DNA of 11,178 nucleotides from DATGLE01 sp035294325 (GTDB lineage Bacteria; Chloroflexota; Ktedonobacteria; Ktedonobacterales; Ktedonobacteraceae), in contig DATGLE010000169.1 of the NCBI GenBank assembly GCA_035294325.1, positions 1 through 11,178 of the forward strand. Reading direction: 5' to 3'. The notes beneath the pieces were generated by a model that saw only the letters and a program-made list of their open reading frames with translations, was not told the origin of the DNA and did no database searches. Below are positions 5,865 to 11,178 of this stretch, one piece after another (the first letter of the stretch is position 1; each line of letters starts with the position of its first letter). The translations under genes and the position numbers were made by a program.

Positions 5865-6656
5865 ATGCAATACGATTTTCTTTATGAGGTGAGCGATGGC
5901 GTGGCGACACTCACCTTCAACCGGCCCGAGGTGTTGAATGCTCTTACCTTCGAGATCTACGCCCAGTTGCGCGACCTGTTCGCCGCGCTGCGCAGCGATG
6001 AGACAGTACGCGTCATTGTGCTCACAGGGGCAGGTGATAACTTCTGCTCCGGTGGCGATGTGCATCAGATCATCGGGGAACTGCTCAAGCGTGACGTGAA
6101 GGAGCATCTGGAATTCACGCGCATGACCGGGGCGGTTGTACAGAATATGCGCCTGCTCGATAAGCCGATCATTGCCGCTCTCAATGGCATGACCGCCGGG
6201 GCCGGGGCGGTCATCGCGCTGGCCTCCGATCTGCGCATCGCCTCCGAAAAGGCGCGCTTCGCCTTCCTCTTCACGAAGGTCGGCCTGACGGGGGCCGATA
6301 TGGGGACTGCCTATCTCCTGCCACGCGTCGTGGGCATGGGCCGCGCGTTTGAATTGCTGCTCTTCGGCGACACCATCGACGCCGCCACCGCTGAACGCTA
6401 CGGCCTGGTAAACCGCGTGGTCCCACATGCCGATCTGCTGCCCACAGCACGAGCATGGGCGCTGCGCCTGGCGCAAGGCCCGACGCTGGCAATTTCGATG
6501 ACCAAGCATATGCTCAATCGCGAACAGGATATGGACCTCATCGCCGCCATCGAAGCTGAGGCGCAGGCCCAGGCGCTGCTGCTGATGGGCGAGGACCACC
6601 GCCGCTTCTATGAAGCCTTCAAAACGAAGCAGCGGCCTGCGTTCACTGGAAGATAA
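5865..6656 (+). CDS. Enoyl-CoA hydratase/isomerase (crotonase-fold) protein, 263 aa
   Basis: The ATG at 5865 is chosen because GGAAGGAGGGA sits just upstream and the protein then begins at the usual crotonase N-terminus (YEVSDGVATLTFNRPEVLNALT in part). The in-frame ATG at 5721 would add 48 residues encoded by repeat DNA. Oxyanion-hole motifs are FCSGGD (60-65) and NGMTAGAGAVIALASD (107-122). The block FTKVGLTGADMGTAYLLPRVVG (136-157) resembles crotonases that, from memory, accompany salicylyl-CoA or anthraniloyl-CoA hydroxylases. Compared by eye with rat crotonase, the two catalytic glutamates are Val116 and Phe136. Asp145 (in GADMG) lines up instead with an Asp important in dienoyl-CoA isomerase. 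A hydratase, isomerase or ring-opening role on the alicyclic CoA product is plausible; the exact reaction is unproven. Confidence 0.88.
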   Translation: MQYDFLYEVSDGVATLTFNRPEVLNALTFEIYAQLRDLFAALRSDETVRVIVLTGAGDNFCSGGDVHQIIGELLKRDVKEHLEFTRMTGAVVQNMRLLDKPIIAALNGMTAGAGAVIALASDLRIASEKARFAFLFTKVGLTGADMGTAYLLPRVVGMGRAFELLLFGDTIDAATAERYGLVNRVVPHADLLPTARAWALRLAQGPTLAISMTKHMLNREQDMDLIAAIEAEAQAQALLLMGEDHRRFYEAFKTKQRPAFTGR

Positions 6657-6678
6657 TCTTTTCATCGTCTTTTCATGG

Positions 6679-6707
6679 TTGTCTACTATAGTAGCGGCAT
6701 GTATAAT
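6679..6707 (+). promoter_or_regulatory. Promoter with a perfect palindrome in the spacer
   Basis: TTGTCT (6679-6684) and a perfect TATAAT (6702-6707) are spaced by 17 bp, 40 bp upstream of the PAP2 phosphatase start. A 12-bp perfect palindrome, CTACTATAGTAG (6683-6694), overlaps the -35 end and fills the spacer, a position from which a bound repressor would block RNA polymerase. Sequence features are seen; regulation is inferred. Confidence 0.6.
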
Positions 6708-6747
6708 TGACCTATCCCTGAACGTATGAGACAAGGAAAACGTTTCC

Positions 6748-7440
6748 ATGACAGCACTGCTCAATTTTAACTACACGCTCTTCCAGATTATCAACGCGCC
6801 GGCCGGCTCCGATCCTCTACTCGACAAAATCATGATTTTCTGCGCGAACTTCCTCATTTTCTTTCTACCACTGCTGCTCGTCATTGAATGGGGCAGGCCG
6901 CTCAACTGGTACCGGCGGCCGCTATCGCCAACCGAGGCCGCTATCGTGCAGGAGAGACGCGCGACGGCGCTCTGGATCGTTGTCGCCTGCGTCCTCTCCT
7001 ACTGCCTGAACATTGTGGTCGAGCATATTATATTCGAGCCGCGCCCATTCATCACCCACAGGGTTCATCTTCTTGTCACTCATGCCGCCGATGCCTCATT
7101 CCCCAGCGATCATACGGCGTGGACATTTGCCGTCATGGGCATGCTCGTGTTACAGTTTTGGTTAGGGTTCAGCAGCATCAAGCGCCAGCGCAGCAACGGG
7201 CACGATGAGACCGGCTATCGCCCACTGGCCGTCCCCTACATGCTGATGATTGCGGCTTTTGCGATGGGGCTGCTCATCGGCTTCGCGCGCGTCTATGTCG
7301 GCGTGCATTATCCAGGAGATATTGTGGGCGGGGCCATCGACGGTCTGATCGCGGCCTGCATTGTCACGCTGCTGCGGCGCTGGCTGCGTCAGCCCACCAA
7401 TGCTATCCTACAGTTCGCGCAGGCGCTGCGCTTAGCATAA
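6748..7440 (+). CDS. PAP2-family phosphatase, probably undecaprenyl-diphosphatase (BcrC-like), 230 aa
   Basis: An integral membrane phosphatase. The three PAP2 signatures are present: EPRPF (97-101), PSDH (119-122) and RVYVGVHYPGD (181-191), with His122 and His187 as the expected catalytic residues. The segment VHLLVTHAADASFPSDH (106-122) is characteristic of the BcrC branch, which recycles undecaprenyl diphosphate to the monophosphate carrier of cell-wall synthesis and lowers bacitracin sensitivity. The first-motif Lys of generic PAP2 enzymes is not in its usual place. Hydrophobic segments lie at about 28-47, 74-92, 125-140, 163-180 and 190-212. There is a strong promoter upstream, and AAGGAAAA precedes the ATG. 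A sugar isomerase-like gene follows after 19 bp, suggesting co-transcription, though no functional link is obvious. Lipid phosphate phosphatase of other specificity is the main alternative. Confidence 0.85.
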   Translation: MTALLNFNYTLFQIINAPAGSDPLLDKIMIFCANFLIFFLPLLLVIEWGRPLNWYRRPLSPTEAAIVQERRATALWIVVACVLSYCLNIVVEHIIFEPRPFITHRVHLLVTHAADASFPSDHTAWTFAVMGMLVLQFWLGFSSIKRQRSNGHDETGYRPLAVPYMLMIAAFAMGLLIGFARVYVGVHYPGDIVGGAIDGLIAACIVTLLRRWLRQPTNAILQFAQALRLA

Positions 7441-7459
7441 ATAAGGGGGGGGTATCCTC

Positions 7460-8290
7460 TTGAAGTTTGCATTCAGTACCCTGGCCTGCCCGCAGTGGTC
7501 ACTTGAGCAGGTTGTGGAAAACGCCGTGCGTCTCGGCTACGACGGCATTGAGCTGCGCCTCCTCGATGGTCAGCTCATCGATCCTGTAGAAGATGCGGCA
7601 AAAGTTGAGCAAGCCGTCGCCCGCTGCCGCGAGAGTGGACTCGACGTATGTGCGCTCGATACTTCGTGCAAGTTCAACCATCCCGACGGCGAAGAACGCG
7701 CCCGGCAGGAAGCGGTTTTGCGGGACTGGATTCGGCTGGCGCAGGCGGTGCAGGTGCCAGTGCTGCGCGTCTTTGGCGGCCAGGCCCCTGAGACAGATCC
7801 GCCATCCACTGTTCAGGAAGAAGATGATCGCGTCGCGGAATCGCTGCGTCACATGGCGCCGCTGGCCGAAAAGGCTACCGTCACGATTGCGCTGGAAACG
7901 CACGACGCGTTCTCCTCGGCGCTGCGTGTGGCGCAGGTATTGAAAGCCGTGGACTCGCCGGCGGTAGGCGCGCTCTGGGACAGTCACCACCCCTACCGCG
8001 TTGGCGAGAGCGCGCTGGAGGTGGTGGCGACGCTGCGCCAGCGCATTGTGCACGTCCATATCAAGGACGCTCGCCGCTCCGACATCGAGGGAACCGGCTG
8101 GGAACTGACGCTGATGGGCGAGGGCGAGGTACCTGTCCGGGAACAACTGGAGCTGCTGGATAAGAACGGCTACACCGGCTACGTCTCCGTCGAGTGGGAG
8201 AAGATGTGGCACCCGGAGATCCCCGAACCTGAAATCGCGCTGCCGCAGCATATGCAATGGCTCAAGAGCCAGTCGTTTGTGGAAGGGTGA
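7460..8290 (+). CDS. Sugar phosphate isomerase/epimerase family (xylose isomerase-like TIM barrel), 276 aa
   Basis: Begins with TTG, giving MKFAFSTLACPQWSLE, the usual start of this family; the ribosome site is a run of eight G (7445-7452) 7 nt upstream. The TIM-barrel signatures are GYDGIELR (26-33) and metal-site residues expected at Glu146 (ALETHD), Asp174 (ALWDSHH), His200 (HVHIKD) and Glu245 (VSVEWE). Members isomerise or epimerise sugars, inositols or keto acids with a divalent metal. Length is typical for the family. It follows the PAP2 gene by 19 bp and ends at a strong hairpin, so the two are likely one transcript. Substrate cannot be determined here. A possible mannonate-type SDR lies 2.2 kb downstream but is not in the same operon. 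Confidence 0.85.
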   Translation: MKFAFSTLACPQWSLEQVVENAVRLGYDGIELRLLDGQLIDPVEDAAKVEQAVARCRESGLDVCALDTSCKFNHPDGEERARQEAVLRDWIRLAQAVQVPVLRVFGGQAPETDPPSTVQEEDDRVAESLRHMAPLAEKATVTIALETHDAFSSALRVAQVLKAVDSPAVGALWDSHHPYRVGESALEVVATLRQRIVHVHIKDARRSDIEGTGWELTLMGEGEVPVREQLELLDKNGYTGYVSVEWEKMWHPEIPEPEIALPQHMQWLKSQSFVEG

Positions 8291-8297
8291 CAGACCG

Positions 8298-8332
8298 GCA
8301 GGAGGCCGGGCGCCAGGCGCCCGGCCTCCTGC
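8298..8332. terminator. 17-bp perfect hairpin between convergent genes
   Basis: Arms 8298-8314 and 8316-8332 are perfect reverse complements with a single central base, so a few inner pairs would open as the loop. It begins 8 nt after the sugar isomerase stop and lies 34 bp before the end of the minus-strand membrane gene, a typical place for a bidirectional terminator. There is no T-tract, so it may act as a REP-like stabilising hairpin instead. Confidence 0.6.
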
Positions 8333-8366
8333 ACTATTGTACTCTCCCGGCAGCCAGATCGACTGC

Positions 8367-8888
8367 TTATTCTCCGGCTGTCAAACGCATGCCAGCCCGT
8401 TGAGGCTTCCAGACGGCCATGGATGGATTGAGCATCAGGAGCATGCCCAGCACCAGAGCGTACATGTAGTGTCCAGCCACCGATCCCCATAACGGGATAG
8501 CCGCTAAAAAGTAAGAGAACGTCGTGGCGGGCAACAGGGTATGCATGACGCCCCAGAGGGCAATGGGTGTTTCGATAGTAATGAAAACTCCCGCAGCAGC
8601 CACCAGAACCCAACCGTGGAGCCGCAGCCAGCGGACAAGTGCCGTGAAAATGACGCCCAGAACGACTGAAAGCGCCAGATGAACCACTACCCCGATCAAC
8701 ACCGGTATCGGCGCGAAGCCGTAGTTCGCGGGAGTCGCCATCCCTACCGTTCGAGCAATGCCATCCGGCATCGCCCACATGTTTGTAGAGAGGGCGCCAG
8801 CCAGTAGTACAATAGCGAGAAACACTAATCCAGCGGTCAAACCAGGCAGTATCCAGAGCGAGAGAAAGCTGAAAAACGCTTTTTTCAT
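8367..8888 (-). CDS. Small integral membrane protein, four predicted helices, 173 aa
   Basis: I do not recognise a named family. The ATG at 8888 (MKKAFFSFLSLWILPG) is preceded by GAAAGGAG at 8 nt, which is why it is preferred over the upstream ATG at 8909. Hydrophobic segments run at about 6-32, 65-90, 94-115 and 128-155. A loop of about 30 residues between helices 1 and 2 contains MWAMPDGIARTVG. The tail (160-173) is basic and polar. The start MKK plus a hydrophobic stretch could be a signal anchor. Its upstream DNA holds a TetR-type palindrome and phased direct repeats, so it is likely an inducible or repressible gene. A transport accessory or stress membrane protein is possible, but nothing specific is seen. 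Confidence 0.75.
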   Translation of the reverse strand: MKKAFFSFLSLWILPGLTAGLVFLAIVLLAGALSTNMWAMPDGIARTVGMATPANYGFAPIPVLIGVVVHLALSVVLGVIFTALVRWLRLHGWVLVAAAGVFITIETPIALWGVMHTLLPATTFSYFLAAIPLWGSVAGHYMYALVLGMLLMLNPSMAVWKPQRAGMRLTAGE

Positions 8889-8956
8889 GATTGTGTACTC
8901 CTTTCTCACAGCAGAGCAGATCAGTTTATCTTCTAAGAAGAAAAGTCCTATCGTAG

Positions 8957-8975
8957 GATGAGTGTTACATTCATC
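8957..8975. promoter_or_regulatory. TetR-type operator palindrome
   Basis: GATGAGTGTTACATTCATC is a 19-bp inverted repeat whose half-sites (GATGAGTGT and, on the other strand, GATGAATGT) match at 8 of 9 bases around a central T. The TGA-TGT-ACA-TCA pattern resembles operators of TetR-family repressors. It lies 69 bp upstream of the minus-strand membrane gene. TCCTA/TAGGA (8946-8958) overlaps its left edge as a second small inverted repeat. No regulator gene is in the window. Confidence 0.45.
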
Positions 8976-8986
8976 TTGCAGATAGT

Positions 8987-9065
8987 GTAGGATATGGACC
9001 GTTGCTTTACCGTTCCCGGATGGACAGAATGTAAGATACAGGCCGTTGCCTTACCGTTTCCTGGA
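8987..9065. repeat. Two degenerate ~34-bp direct repeats with CCGTT motifs every 11 bp
   Basis: Segments 8987-9020 and 9031-9065 are similar at most positions. Each holds two CCGTT motifs; the four begin at 8999, 9010, 9043 and 9054, that is at offsets 0, 11, 44 and 55. All are multiples of 11, so they lie on one face of the helix. Such phasing is typical of binding sites for OmpR/PhoB-type response regulators or SARP activators. The likely target is the minus-strand membrane gene, which starts about 110 bp away. Confidence 0.5.
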
Positions 9066-9123
9066 GAGCAATCACTCCCACCGCTGCTTGATAGCCTACT
9101 CTACCTAGATTAACAGGAATATC

Positions 9124-9151
9124 TTTACTTTTGTGCTTATCTCTTTATAAT
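9124..9151 (+). promoter_or_regulatory. Possible promoter in the AT-rich stretch before repeat copy A
   Basis: A perfect TATAAT (9146-9151) is preceded at 16 bp by a poor -35, TTTACT (9124-9129). If active, the transcript would carry the whole copy A element in its leader before the gene at 9411. The rest of the 8889-9410 gap holds only the operator, the phased repeats and copy A; I see no gene in it. Confidence 0.3.
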
Positions 9152-9210
9152 TTATGCCGTAATATTACCTTCCTGATAGTCTCGTTTTGCGTCAAAATGT
9201 TTCAGAACAG

Positions 9211-9378
9211 GTCTGACTGCCAGCACCATTGCCGGCTCGCGCCTGCGGCGCTCGCCGGCTCTGAGGGATGGTGTGGGCCAATGCGCTGCGCGCATTGGCC
9301 CACACCATCCCTCAGAGTCCTGGGTGCGGCGGAGCCGCACCACCGCCCGGCGAGAGCACTGAGTACCGGACACTTTCT
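9211..9378 (-). repeat. Three-hairpin interspersed element, copy A (inverted relative to copy B)
   Basis: Hairpin 1 (9231-9259) has GCCGGC outer arms. Hairpin 2 (9259-9317) is a perfect palindrome with 28-bp arms and a TGC centre, containing the core AATGCGCTGCGCGCATT (9280-9296). Hairpin 3 (9323-9341) is GGTGCGGC-GGA-GCCGCACC. One end is marked by CGGACACTTTCT (9367-9378). Read on the minus strand, the whole unit aligns with copy B at 10327-10442 apart from about 52 bp around hairpin 2. No protein is encoded; open frames crossing it come from the palindromes. Confidence 0.8.
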
Positions 9379-9410
9379 CACAGTAAAGATATCTCTGAAG
9401 GAGAAAAGCT

Positions 9411-10160
9411 ATGGATTGGCTTACCATCGCAGCAAACGTTTCTCAACTGCTTGGAGTTGCATGGGCCATTTTCTTTGGAGGAAAGGCATTAAAGGAGGTT
9501 ATACAGGGTTTACAAAAGAGGCAGCCATTACATGTATCTTCTTCTTTCGTCAGTAACTTGCTTTCCGCAGGCATTCTTCTTATGTTAGTACTCATCTTTA
9601 TCTGGCTTGTGGGAAATCCTTTGTTGGGCATACCTTCCAGATTAGCATCTTCCCCATCCACATCTTCAAGTCAAGCATCTTCGAACAGTGGAGGTAATCA
9701 TACCTCTACAGATCGATCAACGCCAGCAACTTCACCGACGCCAGCACAACCTGTACAGGTAGAGGAAGAAACTTTGCCAGAAAACATAACCCTGAAGTGC
9801 GACGGCTGCTCCGATCCGGTGGTCCTTACCATTACATCGATCCGCGTGGAACCTCAAAAGAATAGAATGGTCTGGTCTATCACTCTCTATAACAATAGCC
9901 AGAGTTCTGCTTATTGTTACTTCGATCAATTTTATCTCCAGAATTCTCTCAATGAAGATCAGATCTATGACTCAACAGGGGACATAAGGGATATAAATAC
10001 CTGTATGACTTTAGATCCGTTACAGGCAAACGAAACGAGAAATTCAACCGTAACTTTCTCCTTCGTGCCCTACAAAGCTGTGCCTTATACCCTTATGGCT
10101 AAACTTATTACTCCAGAAAGTCAGGATATTATCTTCAACCCTGTTAATATCAAATTTTGA
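9411..10160 (+). CDS. Membrane-anchored protein with Ser/Thr-rich linker and extracytoplasmic beta domain, 249 aa
   Basis: Not a family I recognise. The ATG at 9411 follows GAAGGAGAAAAGCT, a strong ribosome site. A moderately hydrophobic N-terminus (5-24) precedes a basic cytoplasmic segment, then a strong membrane helix at about 48-69. Residues 77-120 are a low-complexity Ser/Thr/Pro/Asn linker, as in surface-exposed anchors. The remainder (122-249) is predicted to be beta-rich, resembling immunoglobulin-like or DUF4352-type domains in layout only. It contains four Cys (a CDGC pair plus two singles) that could form disulfides outside the cell. The gene is clearly AT-richer than its neighbours and is bracketed by inverted repeat copies A and B, suggesting it is a recent accessory acquisition. 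Function unknown. Confidence 0.78.
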   Translation: MDWLTIAANVSQLLGVAWAIFFGGKALKEVIQGLQKRQPLHVSSSFVSNLLSAGILLMLVLIFIWLVGNPLLGIPSRLASSPSTSSSQASSNSGGNHTSTDRSTPATSPTPAQPVQVEEETLPENITLKCDGCSDPVVLTITSIRVEPQKNRMVWSITLYNNSQSSAYCYFDQFYLQNSLNEDQIYDSTGDIRDINTCMTLDPLQANETRNSTVTFSFVPYKAVPYTLMAKLITPESQDIIFNPVNIKF

Positions 10161-10286
10161 GCAGGCTCATCTCATCGCACAAACAGGTCTTTATGGCGGT
10201 CCTGATTTAGCTTGAGGTCTGCTGTTCGGATCGGACAGGCTCAGAAAGACGCAGCGAACAATTCCTTGCCCGCGGCTCCGCCAGAC

Positions 10287-10302
10287 CACATTCGCGAATG
10301 TG
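10287..10302. promoter_or_regulatory. 16-bp perfect palindrome, possible operator
   Basis: CACATTCGCGAATGTG is a perfect inverted repeat, in the gene-free stretch 10161-10510. TGCTACACT (10301-10309), which resembles an extended -10 element, directly follows and overlaps its last 2 bp. A regulator bound there could control the SDR at 10511, although copy B lies between. The preceding 10161-10286 stretch shows only a small GCGGCTCCGCC hairpin and nothing else I can name. Confidence 0.4.
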
Positions 10303-10326
10303 CTACACTATACCAGGGACTATCTT

Positions 10327-10442
10327 AGAAAGTGTCCGAGGCTCAGTGCGCGCCGGGCGCTGGCGCGGCAGAGCCGCACCCGGGGACCTGAGGGATGGCG
10401 AGCGCCGCAGGCGCGAGCTGGCGATGGGGCTGGCACTCAGAC
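10327..10442 (+). repeat. Interspersed element, copy B (lacks the long central palindrome)
   Basis: Starts AGAAAGTGTCCG (10327-10338), continues with a GCGGC-AGA-GCCGC hairpin (10365-10377), CCTGAGGGATGG, then a GCGAGCGCCGCAGGCGCGAGC segment in part, and ends CTCAGAC (10436-10442). This is the same order as the reverse complement of copy A. In place of the 59-bp palindrome of copy A there is only one arm's outer part, so copy B is 116 bp against 168 bp. Confidence 0.75.
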
Positions 10443-10510
10443 ACACTGACAGGGGCGCAGCAAGAGGGTTAGCGGCGTCAATATATCTGCATGAATGAGT
10501 GGAGCAGCTT

Positions 10511-11178
10511 ATGTCAGATCAAAATATCCTATTTAATATTCAGGGGCAGATAGCGGTAATCACCGGGGGGAGCGGGGTGCTTGGCCGGACGATGGCGCTC
10601 GGGCTGGCGCGCGCCGGGGCGAAGGTTGTCGTCATCGGGCGGCGCGCGGAGACGAGCGCGAGGGTGGCCGGGGAGATCCGCAACCAGGGCGGCGAGGCCA
10701 CCGGCATCGCATGCGACGTGACGGACCGGGCAGCGCTTGAGCGAGCGCGCGAAGAGAGCGAGCGCACGTTCGGTCCCGTAGATATCCTGGTTAACGCTGC
10801 TGGCGGGAATCTGCCCCAGGCGATCACATCCGCCGAACGCTCCTTCTTTGCCCTGACCGAAGAGGCCATCGACGATACGATCCGCCTGAACTTTACCGGC
10901 ACCTTGCTGGCCTGCCAGGTCTTCGGGCACAGCATGGCCGAACGGAAACAGGGATGCATCGTCAATATCGCGTCGATGACCACGCTGCGACCTCTCACCC
11001 GCACCGTCGCCTACAGTGCAGCTAAAGCGGCCATCGGAAATTTTACGCAGTGGCTCGCCGTGCATATGGCCCGGGAGTATAGTCCTCAGATACGCGTCAA
11101 CGCCATTGCGCCCGGCTTCTTCCTTACCGAGCAGAACCGCGCGATACTGACCGACGTTGCAAGCGGAGCGCTGACACC
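10511..11178 (+). CDS. SDR-family oxidoreductase, D-mannonate (fructuronate) oxidoreductase-like, partial at window edge
   Basis: The ATG at 10511 has GGAG 6 nt upstream; the frame stays open to the window end (222 codons), so the C-terminus is missing. Motifs: TGGSGVLG (18-25), ACDVTD (67-72), NAAGG (95-99), Asn127, Ser155, Tyr168 and Lys172 (YSAAK). The block RPLTRTVAYSAAKAAIGNFT followed by QWLAVHM, and APGFFLTEQNR (200-210), closely resembles the SDR-type D-mannonate oxidoreductases known from Bacillus (YjmF/UxuB), which reduce fructuronate in glucuronate catabolism with NAD(P)H. The GGN...FF insert after NAAGG is also typical. The family is certain; substrate assignment is from remembered motifs. 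No other uronate gene is visible, though the next genes lie outside the window. Confidence 0.85.
   Translation, partial: MSDQNILFNIQGQIAVITGGSGVLGRTMALGLARAGAKVVVIGRRAETSARVAGEIRNQGGEATGIACDVTDRAALERAREESERTFGPVDILVNAAGGNLPQAITSAERSFFALTEEAIDDTIRLNFTGTLLACQVFGHSMAERKQGCIVNIASMTTLRPLTRTVAYSAAKAAIGNFTQWLAVHMAREYSPQIRVNAIAPGFFLTEQNRAILTDVASGALT

Noticed and set aside
5775..6764. 329-codon minus-strand open frame opposite the crotonase gene
   Set aside because: The plus strand encodes a complete crotonase with a strong ribosome site; the opposite frame has no family features.
7499..8257. 252-codon minus-strand open frame opposite the sugar isomerase
   Set aside because: Shadow of a clear TIM-barrel gene; no start signals.
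9131..9556. Plus-strand open frame of 141 codons before the accessory gene
   Set aside because: It runs through the palindromes of copy A and into the real gene in another frame; no ribosome site fits.

Overview
The window looks like chromosomal DNA of a free-living, probably soil-type bacterium with G+C-rich coding sequence. Gene content (LLM flavoenzyme, fused acyl-CoA hydroxylase/Old Yellow Enzyme, SDRs, BcrC-like phosphatase) and many large perfect palindromes between genes suggest a Chloroflexota lineage such as Ktedonobacteria. That placement is inference only; there is no rRNA or marker gene here.

Layout. (1) 1-1300: a sigma70-like promoter drives a coiled-coil protein of unknown function (181-975). 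A tiny acidic Cys/His protein (1126-1296, minus strand) converges on it, with two hairpins between them. (2) 1297-1728 has no gene; it holds a small hairpin, a three-hairpin element (copy C) and a weak promoter. (3) 1729-6656: a same-strand set of an LLM flavoenzyme, a fused flavin monooxygenase/Old Yellow Enzyme of the anthraniloyl-CoA monooxygenase / salicylyl-CoA 5-hydroxylase type (4-bp overlap), an SDR and a crotonase-fold protein. Together they look like an aerobic CoA-thioester route for an aromatic acid: hydroxylation and ring reduction, then beta-oxidation-like steps. No CoA ligase or thiolase is in the window. Both later junctions carry inserted palindromic repeats, and one supplies the stop codon of the fused gene. 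(4) 6679-8332: a clear promoter with a palindrome in its spacer, a BcrC-like PAP2 phosphatase, a sugar-phosphate isomerase/epimerase-type TIM barrel with a TTG start, and a 17-bp perfect hairpin. (5) 8367-9410: a minus-strand four-helix membrane protein whose upstream region carries a TetR-type palindrome and CCGTT repeats phased at multiples of 11 bp. (6) 9211-10442: two inverted copies (A and B) of the same repeat family flank a visibly AT-richer gene for a membrane-anchored, Ser/Thr-linker protein. (7) 10511-end: an SDR resembling Bacillus-type D-mannonate oxidoreductase, cut by the window edge.

The most interesting points are the multi-hairpin element family (copies C, A, B and a degenerate D), which shares a 17-nt core inside long palindromes whose flanking arms differ yet still pair perfectly, and the fused flavoenzyme, whose reductase half has lost its C-terminus and several expected FMN contacts while its monooxygenase half looks intact. 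All alignments were made by eye against remembered family motifs; no search was run.
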